From Fervidibacter sinensis (GTDB taxonomy: Bacteria; Armatimonadota; Fervidibacteria; Fervidibacterales; Fervidibacteraceae), in assembly GCA_032161045.1 (NCBI GenBank), contig JAVHTH010000018.1: a DNA stretch of 64,000 nt, one strand, 5' to 3'. Below the pieces are notes generated by a model. It saw only the letters and a program-made list of their open reading frames with translations. It did no database searches and was not told the DNA's origin. The stretch's first letter is position 1, and every line of letters begins with the position of its first letter. The position numbers and the translations under genes are program-made. Shown here piece by piece: positions 8,087 through 17,054 of the stretch.

Positions 8087-8765
8087 TGTCTCCTTCACCT
8101 CTCTTCGCCATCTCATCTTGAGTCCGCCACCTTATTTCAACTCGTTTGAAGCCGAGCGCTTGCAGGAAAGTTCGCAAATTTTCTTCGGCTTTCTGCTGAG
8201 CAAAGGGAAGCAACTCGCTTCTCAGCGCCGCCTGCCTTGCCTCAGTCAGCGCTTGCAACCTTGCCTCTCGCTCCAAGTCAATATCGGGGTTGAAAACCAG
8301 CCAACCTCGTTCCCTCGCAAACACTCTGGTTTTTGTCTCGTCAATCCTCACCGACAAAATTTTCGGTGGCGGCAAAGTAACCACGACCTCACCGCCCTTG
8401 ACTTCTATGTCGCTTGGCGAAACTCGTTTCATGTCCAAGCCAGCAATGACTTCAACTTGTGCGACGAGCAACAACCTTTCGCCAGCAAGGAGAGAGGGCA
8501 ACCATGTTGATTCCGACTTCGCTTCAACGACATGTTGGCTCACGAATTGGGCAGTTTCCAACTGGTTCAACGCTTGCAATCTTTGGACTACGACGGTCGG
8601 CGACGGTGTGACCGAAACCACTCGTGCCTTCAGTCGGGCAGAAATTTCCCTAAGCCCGTGCTCCGTCAGCCAACGCTTTGCAGCATTCCAAAGCCAAAGG
8701 AAAGCAAGGAACAAAGCCAACAAACCTAAAAGCCGCAATCCCAATTTGCTTCGCATTCCGAGCAA
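8079..8765 (-). CDS. DUF4230 family membrane-anchored protein
   Basis: This 228-residue protein has an N-terminal membrane segment (about residues 8-26) and then an extracytoplasmic domain of the DUF4230 type. Visible marks are VVVQRLQALNQLETA, a central beta region (VEVIAGLDMKRV, VVVTLPPPKILS), and a C-terminal helical part rich in Ala, Arg and Glu. Function of the family is unknown. The start is probably TTG 8763-8765, with GGGGTGA seven bases upstream; an ATG three codons later is the alternative. Its stop overlaps the mtnA start. Confidence 0.7.
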   Translation of the reverse strand: MLGMRSKLGLRLLGLLALFLAFLWLWNAAKRWLTEHGLREISARLKARVVSVTPSPTVVVQRLQALNQLETAQFVSQHVVEAKSESTWLPSLLAGERLLLVAQVEVIAGLDMKRVSPSDIEVKGGEVVVTLPPPKILSVRIDETKTRVFARERGWLVFNPDIDLEREARLQALTEARQAALRSELLPFAQQKAEENLRTFLQALGFKRVEIRWRTQDEMAKRGEGDNG

Positions 8766-8906
8766 ATTCGTTCACCCCAACAAAGGCTAACGCTTTCAGG
8801 GTTTGGACGCTAATTGGGATGGGAAGCAGAATCTCTTGACATGCCAACCAAGACTGTGACCTGCTAAAATGAATGTGTCGGTGTGAAAAGCGGGAGGTGC
8901 TGCCTG

Positions 8907-10328
8907 ATGAACCAAGATGCTTTGCTCAGGCACTTGAAGCCTTTTCGGCGGCGGGTTAGGTGGGTTCTGGCGTGGAGATATGCTGCGGTGGGCGGTGCAA
9001 TTGGTGCGGCACTTGCGCTATTGACAGACTTAGGTGACTGGTTGGGCAAATGGGAAGCAGACCCAATCGCGCTTGTGTTGACAATTGCTCTGGGATTACT
9101 CATAGGCGCTGCTTACGCTCTCTTCCGTTCGCTCCCTTCGGAAGCGATTGCCCAACTGATTGACCGGAGGGCGGAACTCAAAGACCGAGTTACGACCGCA
9201 CTCCTTTGCAGTGATACTCCTTTCGTAGAACCTCTTCGCGAAGATGCCTTAACGCACCTTGCATCGGTTCGCCCATCTCAAATTTTCCGATTTCGGTTAA
9301 CGGTGTGGCATGGAGTTGCTGCGGGTTTGCTCATCGCTTTGCTGATCAGTCGCTTTTTGCCCAACTTGCCTTTGCCTTTCCTTGCGTCATTTCGTCAAGA
9401 CCGCAAGGAAGCAAAGCAAGTCGTTGAAAACCTTCAGCGAGTGCTTAAGCCAATCGTTGAGCATGCGAAAGAGCCAGAAGCAACGCAATTTGAGAAAGCC
9501 ATTGCCCAACAAATTCGTGAACTTTACAAACGCTCACAGCAAGGTCGGTTGAGCAAGAAAGAAGCGTTGATCAAAGCGGAGAAATTGCTCGCTGAGGCTG
9601 AGAAGTTGCAAAAGCAATCGCAAGAGCACTTAAAGCGAGTTTCCACGAAAGCCATCACTGCTGCTGAGTCGCTCAAGGAAAGTTTGAAGCAAAAGGCGAT
9701 GGCTTCGCAAATGCAAGAGATGAAAGCGCTGCTTGAGCGGATGCAAGAGATAGAACGCCAACTTCGTTCCCAAAACCTTACGCCAACTCAGCGCCAACTT
9801 CTTGAAGCCGAAAAGCAATTGCTTCAACGAACCCTGAGCGCAATAGGGCAACTAAACCAGCAGGAGATTCAGAGGTTGATGGAGGCGTTGGAGCAGCAAC
9901 AAGCCCAATTGCAAAAGATGCTTCAATCGGGTCAATTGACGCCGGAGGAACGACAACTGCTCCAGCAGCAACTTCAAAGCATTCAGCAACAGTTGAGGGC
10001 GCTTCGGCTTTCAAAGCAAGCACAGGAGTTTTTGCGAAAGTTGATGAATGACCCGAACTTCCGAGAGGCGATGAAGATACTGGCTGAATTGCAAAAGCAA
10101 CTTCAACAGTTACAGAGTGGCGGCATCCCACAACTTTCGCCTGAAGAGTTGGAACGGATGCTGCGTGAGTTGGAAAAAGCGATTGAGGAGTTGGCGAAAC
10201 AGTTTGGTGATGACGAGAAAATTCGTGAGTTGGCGAAACAGATTTTGGAAGCAGCGAAGCGGCTGAAAGAAGGTGGCACCTGCAAGGGTTCAGGGCGGGG
10301 TCACCGCCCCCACTTTGGGTTTGGCTGA
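8907..10328 (+). CDS. Two-helix membrane protein with long Gln-rich coiled coil, ends at an in-frame TGA
   Basis: This 473-residue protein is of unknown function. Two membrane segments (about 30-75) are followed by RRAELKDRVTTALLC, a third hydrophobic stretch near 140-160, and then over 250 residues of charged, Gln- and Leu-rich heptads typical of a long coiled coil. The last codons read GTCKGSGRGHRPHFGFG before TGA. The same frame stays open for another 372 bases after that stop, so the gene may be interrupted (see next entry). Start ATG 8907 follows GGGAGGTG. It resembles the DUF4175-type plan only loosely. Confidence 0.7.
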   Translation: MNQDALLRHLKPFRRRVRWVLAWRYAAVGGAIGAALALLTDLGDWLGKWEADPIALVLTIALGLLIGAAYALFRSLPSEAIAQLIDRRAELKDRVTTALLCSDTPFVEPLREDALTHLASVRPSQIFRFRLTVWHGVAAGLLIALLISRFLPNLPLPFLASFRQDRKEAKQVVENLQRVLKPIVEHAKEPEATQFEKAIAQQIRELYKRSQQGRLSKKEALIKAEKLLAEAEKLQKQSQEHLKRVSTKAITAAESLKESLKQKAMASQMQEMKALLERMQEIERQLRSQNLTPTQRQLLEAEKQLLQRTLSAIGQLNQQEIQRLMEALEQQQAQLQKMLQSGQLTPEERQLLQQQLQSIQQQLRALRLSKQAQEFLRKLMNDPNFREAMKILAELQKQLQQLQSGGIPQLSPEELERMLRELEKAIEELAKQFGDDEKIRELAKQILEAAKRLKEGGTCKGSGRGHRPHFGFG

Positions 10329-10700
10329 GTAGGAGGTAGAGCCGGCGTCGCCGGCATTCCCGGTGGTTTGTTCGGTTTTGGGCAAGGTCCAGACTGGGGA
10401 ACTGGAGAATGGGTTGGGCAACCTGAAAACTTCAACATCGGCAGCGAGCAAGTTCGTTTGAATGTGCCTGCGAAACCGGAGGCGTTGAGAGGCTCTCAAC
10501 CTTTGCTTCCGGGACCTGCTTACGGTGAGGAAATAATTGCTCCGCCTTCTCCCACTGGCTCTGGCATCCCTTTGAGCCGAATTTTGCCTACTTACGCAAA
10601 GCGTGCAGAACAAGCCTTGAGCAGCCAGCAAATCCCACCTTCCGAGAGGCAACGGGTTCGCAAATACTTTGATGCTTTGAGACAAGGAACAAGTCAATGA
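10329..10700 (+). pseudogene. In-frame continuation downstream of the TGA (probable C-terminal part)
   Basis: This 123-codon open stretch is in exactly the same frame as the preceding gene and begins right after its TGA. It continues the Gly-rich style (VGGRAGVAGIPGGLFGFG), then PDWGTGEW, a Pro-rich linker, and ends ERQRVRKYFDALRQGTSQ. An RVRKYFDAL-type ending is common at the C-terminus of coiled-coil membrane proteins in such genomes. A separate start at TTG 10368 is possible, but its apparent AGGAGG lies too far upstream (over 30 bases). I favour one gene split by a stop, possibly created by palindrome insertion. Confidence 0.5.
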
Positions 10701-10838
10701 GACGGAGTGTCAGGGAAAGCCCCAGTTTACATTCCGCTGCCCTGTGTTATCCTTTTGTGTTGCCTTTTGCGCCGAAAGCGCAGGAATTGAAACCTGCCAT
10801 CCTAACAAAACCCAAAAAGCAGACGGAGGTGTGCAACT

Positions 10839-13619
10839 GTGGCTCGCAAGCAGAAACGCATCTACTTGTTTGAGGAAGGCAAAGCGGAGATGCGGATGCT
10901 GTTGGGCAACAAAGGTGCTAACTTGGCGGAAATGACCAACTTGGGCTTGCCCGTTCCACCGGGCTTTACCATCACAACGGAGGTTTGCCGAGAGTATTAC
11001 CGAAACGGCGGCAAACTGCCTGAAGGCTTGATGGACGAAGTTCGCCAATACATGGCGAAAGTTGAGAAGAAAGTCGGGCGAAAATTCGGTGATCCCGAAA
11101 ATCCGCTCCTCGTTTCAGTTCGTTCTGGTGCTCCTGCGTCCATGCCGGGCATGATGGACACAATTTTGAACTTGGGTCTCAACGACCAAACGGTGCAAGG
11201 TCTCATCAAACAAACAAACGATGAACGGTTCGCCTATGACGCCTATCGTAGGTTCGTGCAAATGTTCGGCGACATCGTCATGGGTGTTGACCGAGAGGAA
11301 TTTGAGCACATCTTGAACGAGTTGAAAGCCCGCAAGGCACAAGAGTTGGGCAAAGACCCCAAGGAAGTCCGTGACACCGACTTGGGTGTTGAAGAGTTGA
11401 AAGAGGCTGTCCAACGCTTCAAAGCGCTCATCCGCGAAAAGACTGGGCAAGACTTCCCCGATGACCCATGGAAGCAACTTGAGATGGCTATTGAGGCTGT
11501 CTTCCGCAGTTGGAACAACCCACGCGCAATCAGTTACCGAAGGTTGAACAACATTCCCCACGATTTGGGCACGGGCGTCAATGTCCAAACTATGGTCTTC
11601 GGTAATATGGGTTGGGACTCTGGAACGGGCGTTGGTTTCACTCGCGACCCCGCCACCGGCAAACCCGGACTTTATGCAGACTATCTGCCTAATGCCCAAG
11701 GTGAGGATGTCGTTGCTGGTATCCGAACCCCTATGGACATCCAATGGCTTGCCGAAAATATGCCACAGATTTACCAAGAGTTGCTCGGTTACGCTAAGCG
11801 GCTTGAAGAGCATTACAAGGACATGCAAGACATTGAGTTCACCGTTGAGAAGGGCAAACTTTACATTCTGCAGACCCGAACAGGTAAGCGGACTGGTTTG
11901 GCGGCGATTCGCATTGCCGTTGACATGGTTCACGAGGGTCTCATTACCCCTGACGACGCCATCTTGATGGTTGATGCTCGCTTGCTTGAGCAATTGCTCC
12001 ACCCTCAGTTTGAGCAGGCAGCGTTGAAGGAAGCCAAGCGAATTGCGAAAGGAATAGCAGCATCGCCCGGTGCTGCGTCTGGACGGGTTGTCTTCACTTC
12101 CGATGATGCTGTTGAGTGGGCGAAGCGCGGCGAACGCGTCATTTTGGTTCGCCACATGACTTCTCCCGACGATATTGAAGGTATGAACGCTGCTCGTGGC
12201 ATCTTGACCAGCGAAGGCGGACGAACAAGCCACGCAGCCGTTGTCGCACGAGCAATGGGTAAAACTTGCGTGGTCGGTTGCCGTGATATCGTGATTGACT
12301 ACGCCAACAAGCAGTTCAGCGTTAACGGGACAATTGTCAAGGAAGGCGACTACATCAGCATTGACGGGACAAACGGTGTTGTCTACTTGGGCGATGTTCC
12401 CGTTGTCCCGAGCGAAATTATTCGGGTCATTACTGGTGAGATGAAACCTGAAGAGAGCGAACTTTACCGCTACTATGCCGAGTTCATGAGTTGGGTTGAT
12501 GAGCGGCGCAAATTGGGTGTTCAAGCAAACGCCGATAAACCCGAAGAGGCTCGTTTGGCTCGGTTGCTCGGTGCTGAGGGAATTGGCTTGGCGCGAACTG
12601 AGCACATGTTCTTTGCACCTGAGCGGTTGCCTTACTTCCAGCAATTGATTCTCGCCGATGACCCCAAAGAGCGAGAGGAAGCGATGGCGAAGATTTTGCC
12701 CTTCCAGCGTGAAGACTTCTACGGCTTGCTCAAAGAGATGGACGGGCTTCCCGTCATCATCCGCTTGCTTGACCCACCTTTACACGAGTTCCTACCCCAT
12801 ACTGAAGAGGAAGCCAGAGAATTGGCAGAGCGATTGGGCAAGCCATTTGAGGAAGTCTGGGCAAAGACTATCCGATTGCGCGAACACAACCCAATGCTCG
12901 GTCACCGAGGTTGCCGCTTGGGTGTGACCTTCCCTGAAATCTACCGAATGCAAGTTCGCGCCATCATGGAGGCTGCTTGCCAACTTAAGAAGGAAGGCTA
13001 TAACCCCAAGCCCAAGATTGAAATCCCGTTGGTCGGGCATGTCAACGAGTTAATCGTCACTCGCCGCGATGCTGAGGAGGTTGCCGAACAGGTCATCGCT
13101 GAAACTGGAGTTCGTGTTGATTACCTCATCGGCACGATGATTGAAGTCCCGCGAGCCTGCTTGACCGCCGACCAAATCGCCAAAGTTGCTGACTTCTTCA
13201 GTTTCGGGACTAACGACCTGACACAAACTGTCTTCGGGTTCAGCCGGGACGATGTTGAAGCCAAGTTCATGGCTGATTACCTTGAGGAAGTTCCGGGCAA
13301 AGAGGGCACCCCGATTTTGAAGGCTAACCCATTTGAGGTCCTTGACCGAGACGGCGTCGGCGAACTCATGCGGCTTTGCGTTCAGAAGGCTCGCTCGGTT
13401 AAGCCAGACCTTGAAATTGGCATTTGTGGCGAGCACGGCGGAGAGCCTAACAGTGTCTGGTTCTGTCACGAAATTGGGCTCAATTATGTCAGTTGCTCCG
13501 CCTTCCGCGTCCCAGTTGCTCGGTTGGCAGCGGCGCAGGCTGCTGTCCGAGAGAAGCGGGAAGCCGAGAAGGCAAAAGCCCGTCGCCGACGCAAGGAAGT
13601 CGTTGAAGTGCGCGACTAA
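10839..13619 (+). CDS. ppdK: Pyruvate, phosphate dikinase
   Basis: This 926-residue enzyme interconverts pyruvate, ATP and phosphate with phosphoenolpyruvate, AMP and pyrophosphate. An N-terminal ATP-grasp domain carries LLGNKGANLAEM and SVRSGAPASMPGMMDTILNLG. The swivelling phosphohistidine domain has GGRTSHAAVVARAMGK (catalytic His about 465). The C-terminal TIM barrel has GICGEHGGEP with the acid-base Cys863. A basic tail (KARRRRK) extends past the barrel. Start GTG 10839 follows ACGGAGGTG. Length is slightly above the usual 875-880. The gene appears monocistronic, with a hairpin right behind it. Confidence 0.96.
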   Translation: MARKQKRIYLFEEGKAEMRMLLGNKGANLAEMTNLGLPVPPGFTITTEVCREYYRNGGKLPEGLMDEVRQYMAKVEKKVGRKFGDPENPLLVSVRSGAPASMPGMMDTILNLGLNDQTVQGLIKQTNDERFAYDAYRRFVQMFGDIVMGVDREEFEHILNELKARKAQELGKDPKEVRDTDLGVEELKEAVQRFKALIREKTGQDFPDDPWKQLEMAIEAVFRSWNNPRAISYRRLNNIPHDLGTGVNVQTMVFGNMGWDSGTGVGFTRDPATGKPGLYADYLPNAQGEDVVAGIRTPMDIQWLAENMPQIYQELLGYAKRLEEHYKDMQDIEFTVEKGKLYILQTRTGKRTGLAAIRIAVDMVHEGLITPDDAILMVDARLLEQLLHPQFEQAALKEAKRIAKGIAASPGAASGRVVFTSDDAVEWAKRGERVILVRHMTSPDDIEGMNAARGILTSEGGRTSHAAVVARAMGKTCVVGCRDIVIDYANKQFSVNGTIVKEGDYISIDGTNGVVYLGDVPVVPSEIIRVITGEMKPEESELYRYYAEFMSWVDERRKLGVQANADKPEEARLARLLGAEGIGLARTEHMFFAPERLPYFQQLILADDPKEREEAMAKILPFQREDFYGLLKEMDGLPVIIRLLDPPLHEFLPHTEEEARELAERLGKPFEEVWAKTIRLREHNPMLGHRGCRLGVTFPEIYRMQVRAIMEAACQLKKEGYNPKPKIEIPLVGHVNELIVTRRDAEEVAEQVIAETGVRVDYLIGTMIEVPRACLTADQIAKVADFFSFGTNDLTQTVFGFSRDDVEAKFMADYLEEVPGKEGTPILKANPFEVLDRDGVGELMRLCVQKARSVKPDLEIGICGEHGGEPNSVWFCHEIGLNYVSCSAFRVPVARLAAAQAAVREKREAEKAKARRRRKEVVEVRD

Positions 13620-13646
13620 TTCCTGCTCGTGAAACCATAAGCGAAC

Positions 13647-13680
13647 AAGGCGCAAGGGCATTGTCCCTTGCGCCTTTTGC
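13647..13680 (+). terminator. Intrinsic terminator after ppdK
   Basis: A twelve-base-pair perfect stem, AAGGCGCAAGGG (13647-13658) with CCCTTGCGCCTT (13665-13676), loops over CATTGT and sits 27 bases after the ppdK stop. The T tract is short, but the stem strength and position support termination. Confidence 0.7.
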
Positions 13681-13694
13681 TTCGTTGAATGTAG

Positions 13695-13713
13695 GGGCAC
13701 ATGAAATGTGCCC
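13695..13713. repeat. Short palindrome of the GTAGGG...ATGAAAT...CCC family
   Basis: GGGCACAT and ATGTGCCC flank GAA. The same plan occurs at 42498-42516 (GGACGCAT-GAA-ATGCGTCC). The bases that differ between copies change on both arms together, so pairing is kept. Confidence 0.65.
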
Positions 13714-13797
13714 GAAAAACAAGCGGATTACTCCCTCTGCGAGATCCGACCACAGGAGGAATTGGAGTGAAACTTTTTGGGGTGTAAGTGCGTCTAT

Positions 13798-14231
13798 AAA
13801 AATGCGGCTGGGTGGCAGCCCGCCTGCCAGTCACCACCGTCCGAGACCACCGCGCCTGCCCAGCGCACGCCACCGCCGACTGGCAGTTGCCACCAACCAC
13901 GCCGCCACCAAATTGCCACCCAGCCGCAGTGCCCATATCAACAGGCGACTGAACAACCCAAGCCGCTCCGTCCCCAAGCCATGCTCACTTTCTTTACCCA
14001 AGCCACCGTTTCCGCCACACTGCCTTTCTCAACTCGCCTACCTCTTAACGGTTGATCAGTCGCCTTGCTTAACTTATCAGGTGAGGAGCAGTCAAGCGCT
14101 TTCACCTCTGTCAGGCTTCCACCTTCTCTGCCAACTCTCCCGCCAACTTCTTCACCCACTCGCTGCCTGACAACCTTTTGCCCTTGCAAACCACTCACCG
14201 CCACCACACCGCGCACCCAACTGCTCCTCAC
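13798..14231 (-). ncRNA. Candidate structured RNA: three consecutive nested hairpin modules
   Basis: This gene-free block follows the argG stop (14244). Read on the minus strand it forms three modules. C: outer arms 14220-14231 and 14081-14092 pair over 12 bases; inner arms 14165-14172 and 14109-14116 pair over 8. B: 14050-14065 and 13943-13958 pair over 16 with one mismatch. A: 13914-13928 and 13803-13817 pair perfectly over 15; inner 13878-13886 and 13824-13832 pair over 9. Module A is followed by TTTTT (13802-13798). The loops are strikingly G-rich on this strand (GGTGG and GGCTTGGG words). No match to RNase P, tmRNA, 6S or SRP consensus was visible. It could be an independent RNA, an argG 3' element, or repeats. 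Confidence 0.4.
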
Positions 14232-14243
14232 TGATTTGCGATT

Positions 14244-15449
14244 TCATTTTTCCTGCTTTGCAGCCTCGCGAGCGACTTGCATGCTTAGGACAGTTGGTAA
14301 GCCGAAAATCTTGATAAAGCCCTCACTCGCTCGTTGGTCAAAGGTGCTGATCTTCTCGTAAGTTGCCAAATCAAGGCGGTAAAGCGAATAAGGTGACCAT
14401 CGCCCGACAGGGACACATGAACCTTTGTAAAGTTTCACCTTAACCCAACCAGTCACTCGTTCCTGGGTTTTGTCCATAAAAGCGTCAAGGGCTTCTTTAA
14501 ACGGGCTGAACCAAAGCCCATAATAGACGAGTTCGGCGTATTTGTGCTCAATCATCCGCTTGAAGTGCATCAACTCCCGCTCCAAAACGAGGGCTTCCAA
14601 ATCACGGTGTGCAGTGATGAGGATGGTGGCTGCAGGGCACTCGTAAACCTCACGGGACTTAATTCCAACGAGCCGATTTTCAATCATGTCAATTCGCCCA
14701 ACACCGTGACGACCACCGACAGCGTTCAAGTGACTGATGAGTGAAACCAAATCCATCGGTTCGTCGTTAATCGCTACAGGAACGCCTCGTTCAAAGTGAA
14801 TTGTGATATATTCGGGTTCGTCAGGAGCGTTCTTAGGGGAAACTGTCCAGCGAAAGGCTTCCTCGGGAGGCTCAACAGTTGGGTCCTCAAGCACTCCCGC
14901 CTCTATGCTTCGTCCCCACAGGTTTTCGTCAATGCTGAAAGGCGACTCCTTGGTCACAGGAATTGGAATTCCATGCTTCTGCGCATACTCAATCTCCTCA
15001 TCGCGGCTCATGTTCCATTCACGAATCGGCGCAATGATTTTCAGCGATGGATCAAGGGCAGCGAAAGTGACTTCAAAGCGAACTTGGTCATTGCCTTTGC
15101 CCGTGCTCCCATGAGCAACCGCGTCGGCACCGACTTGGTGAGCAATCTCAACGACTTTTTTGGCAATCAATGGACGAGCCATTGAAGTCGCAACAGGGTA
15201 GCCGTTTTCATAGACCGCATTGGCTTTGAGGCAAGGCAGAATGTATTCGCGGGCAAATTCATCTTTTGCGTCCACGAGGAAGGCTTGCGAGGCACCGATT
15301 TTGAGGGCTTTTTCTCTGATGGCTTCGTAGTCTTTGACCTCCCCGATATCAACCGTCACCGCCACAACCTCCGCCCCATACTTCTCCATCAGCCATCTTA
15401 TCGCTACAGAAGTGTCCAGACCGCCTGAGTAGGCGAGCGCTACTTTCAC
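14244..15449 (-). CDS. argG: Argininosuccinate synthase
   Basis: This 401-residue enzyme joins citrulline and aspartate using ATP in arginine synthesis. The N-terminal PP-loop AYSGGLDTSVAIRW binds ATP, and the family segments HGSTGKGNDQVRFE, IREW and GRHGVGRIDMIENR are all present. Start is GTG 15447-15449 behind AGGAGGG. argH is not adjacent, so the gene is probably expressed alone. The transcript would run directly into the three-hairpin block at 13798-14231. Confidence 0.97.
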   Translation of the reverse strand: MKVALAYSGGLDTSVAIRWLMEKYGAEVVAVTVDIGEVKDYEAIREKALKIGASQAFLVDAKDEFAREYILPCLKANAVYENGYPVATSMARPLIAKKVVEIAHQVGADAVAHGSTGKGNDQVRFEVTFAALDPSLKIIAPIREWNMSRDEEIEYAQKHGIPIPVTKESPFSIDENLWGRSIEAGVLEDPTVEPPEEAFRWTVSPKNAPDEPEYITIHFERGVPVAINDEPMDLVSLISHLNAVGGRHGVGRIDMIENRLVGIKSREVYECPAATILITAHRDLEALVLERELMHFKRMIEHKYAELVYYGLWFSPFKEALDAFMDKTQERVTGWVKVKLYKGSCVPVGRWSPYSLYRLDLATYEKISTFDQRASEGFIKIFGLPTVLSMQVAREAAKQEK

Positions 15450-15603
15450 CCAGCGCGTCCCTCCTAAGGTTTGGGTCTGTCGGCAGCGTCAACTGCCGCA
15501 TTCATGATAACACACAGGGGCAAAGAAATCAAGCAATAATCCCAACGGCTCTTTCAAACTTCAGGAAAATGCGGGGATTTCCGCCGAAACAGGCGACCAA
15601 TTT

Positions 15604-16185
15604 TTAAGGCTCAATTTTCGTCCCAAGCAGCGATAGGAACTTTGCTAACCAATCGGGATGAGCAGGCCAAGCGGGGGCTGTCACCAAATTACCGTGCACA
15701 TGGGCTTTGTCAACAGGGACCTCAATCCATTTGCCACCAGAGCACTTGACTTCTGGACCAACAGTAGGGTAAGCAGTGCACTCTTTGCCTTCCAAAACAC
15801 CTGCTGCGGTCAAAATCTGAATACCATGACAAATCGCGGCGACAGGCTTGTTCGTTTCAAAGAAATGACGGACAATTCGCAACACATCTTCGTTTAGCCG
15901 TAAGTATTCGGGAGCGCGACCGCCGGGGATGACCAAGGCGTCGTAATCTTCAGGCTTGATTTCGTCAAAGGTCGCATTTAATGTGAAGTTGTGCCCTGGC
16001 TTTTCAGTGTAGGTTTGATCGCCTTCAAAATCGTGGACTGCAGTCTTGACTTTTTCTCCTGCCTTTTTGCCGGGACAAACTGCGTGGACAATGTGACCGA
16101 CCATTTGAAGTGCTTGAAAGGGAACCATCGCCTCGTAGTCTTCAACGAAATCGCCCACCAGCATCAAAATTTTCTTCGCCGCCAT
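15604..16185 (-). CDS. DJ-1/PfpI family protein
   Basis: This 193-residue protein is of the class I glutamine amidotransferase-like superfamily. The nucleophile elbow is AAICHG with Cys119, and an acidic residue for the active site lies in GDFVEDYE near the start. YDALVIPGGRAPEYL is typical of the PfpI/DJ-1 branch. Members act as glyoxalases, deglycases or proteases; which applies here is unclear. The ATG at 16183-16185 follows a strong GAGGAGGTG. The gene precedes nothing in an obvious operon. Confidence 0.85.
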   Translation of the reverse strand: MAAKKILMLVGDFVEDYEAMVPFQALQMVGHIVHAVCPGKKAGEKVKTAVHDFEGDQTYTEKPGHNFTLNATFDEIKPEDYDALVIPGGRAPEYLRLNEDVLRIVRHFFETNKPVAAICHGIQILTAAGVLEGKECTAYPTVGPEVKCSGGKWIEVPVDKAHVHGNLVTAPAWPAHPDWLAKFLSLLGTKIEP

Positions 16186-16207
16186 CGCAAGCACCTCCTC
16201 AACTGAT

Positions 16208-16232
16208 GTGCGGAGTGCTGAGTGCGAAGTGC
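16208..16232. repeat. Dispersed GTGCGGAGTGC...GAAGTGC word repeat
   Basis: This segment is rich in repeated GTGC words. Its reverse-strand counterpart lies at 38979-39004, where the complement reads GTGCGGAGTGCGAAGTGC. Both copies are intergenic. No coding role is seen. Confidence 0.5.
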
Positions 16233-16256
16233 AAATAAGGTCGCACTGCGCTGATT

Positions 16257-17054
16257 TCATGATAGCACATCAGCGCTTGAAAGTCCCTCGGCATACCGAC
16301 CCTTTAAGTCGTTCAAGCGGATGACCAGCAAATCGCGAAGCATTTGCATGCCATGTTTTAAAGTTTGCACTTTCGTGTTCGGGTCGTTAAGCCAACGAAC
16401 AGGGACTTCAGCGATTCGGTATCGGAACTTGCGGGCAAGGTAAAGCACTTCAACATCAAAGGCAAAACCGTCAAGGGTTTGAAGTTTGAAAAGCCGCTCC
16501 GCGACATCACCGCGAAACAACTTAAACCCGCATTGAGTGTCCCAAATGCCCGGTGTAGCCAACGCCTGAACAACCAAGTTGAACAAGCGCCCCAGCATCT
16601 CACGATACCAAGGTTGGCGGACAAGCAATTGCGATTGTGGCAAACCACGACTCGCTATCACGATATCCACCTCTCCCGAAAGCAGAAGTGGGAGCATTTT
16701 GTCAATTTCATCAATGGGTGTTGACAAGTCGGCATCGCTGAACAAACGAAAACGCCCCCTCGCCGTTAACATCCCTCTCTTGACAGCATAGCCTTTCCCC
16801 CTATTTGGAGAATGTCGGAGCACTTGGAAGTTGGGGAACTTGTCAGAAAAAGTTCTCGCCAACTCACTTGTCCCATCCGTGCTGCCATCGTCAACGACGA
16901 TGACCTCAACATCGTCCATTTCAACCTGCCAACGCTTAACGGCATCTCGCAAGTAAGCGTGAACGCGTTCTAAAGTTCTGGGCAGCCGTTTCGCTTCGTT
17001 GTATGCTGGAATCACGATGCTCAAGAAAAAGTTTGCGGTTTCCTGAGTTTTCAT
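16257..17054 (-). CDS. Glycosyltransferase family 2 (dolichyl/polyprenyl-phosphate sugar transferase-like)
   Basis: This 265-residue GT-A fold enzyme opens with SIVIPAYNEAKRLPRTL. The nucleotide-sugar site is VVDDGSTDGT, and the metal-binding motif is FSDADLSTP. DTQCGFKLFRGDVAE and FAFDVEVLYLARK are typical of dolichyl-phosphate beta-glucosyltransferase-like (DPG synthase) members. There are no obvious C-terminal membrane helices, so it acts at the membrane face or on a soluble acceptor. The ATG at 17052-17054 overlaps the TGA of the upstream epimerase gene in an ATGA, indicating translational coupling and a shared role in surface-glycan or lipid-linked sugar synthesis. Confidence 0.85.
   Translation of the reverse strand: MKTQETANFFLSIVIPAYNEAKRLPRTLERVHAYLRDAVKRWQVEMDDVEVIVVDDGSTDGTSELARTFSDKFPNFQVLRHSPNRGKGYAVKRGMLTARGRFRLFSDADLSTPIDEIDKMLPLLLSGEVDIVIASRGLPQSQLLVRQPWYREMLGRLFNLVVQALATPGIWDTQCGFKLFRGDVAERLFKLQTLDGFAFDVEVLYLARKFRYRIAEVPVRWLNDPNTKVQTLKHGMQMLRDLLVIRLNDLKGRYAEGLSSADVLS

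Noticed and set aside
8837..8879. Promoter TTGACA...TAAAAT ahead of the coiled-coil membrane gene
   Set aside because: The two boxes are 23 bases apart, well outside the 16-18 expected, so I did not annotate it.
11115..12644. Long minus-strand open frame of 509 codons
   Set aside because: It lies wholly antisense to ppdK, whose sequence is conserved throughout. The translated product has no recognisable domain and the frame is a codon-use shadow.
13803..13928. Integron attC site
   Set aside because: The length and nested stems are similar, but the ends lack the RYYYAAC and GTTRRRY core sites and no integrase or cassette array is present.
13661..14231. Open frames on both strands across the hairpin block
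   Set aside because: Pairs of complementary stems explain the base pattern. The predicted proteins are low complexity with no start signal.
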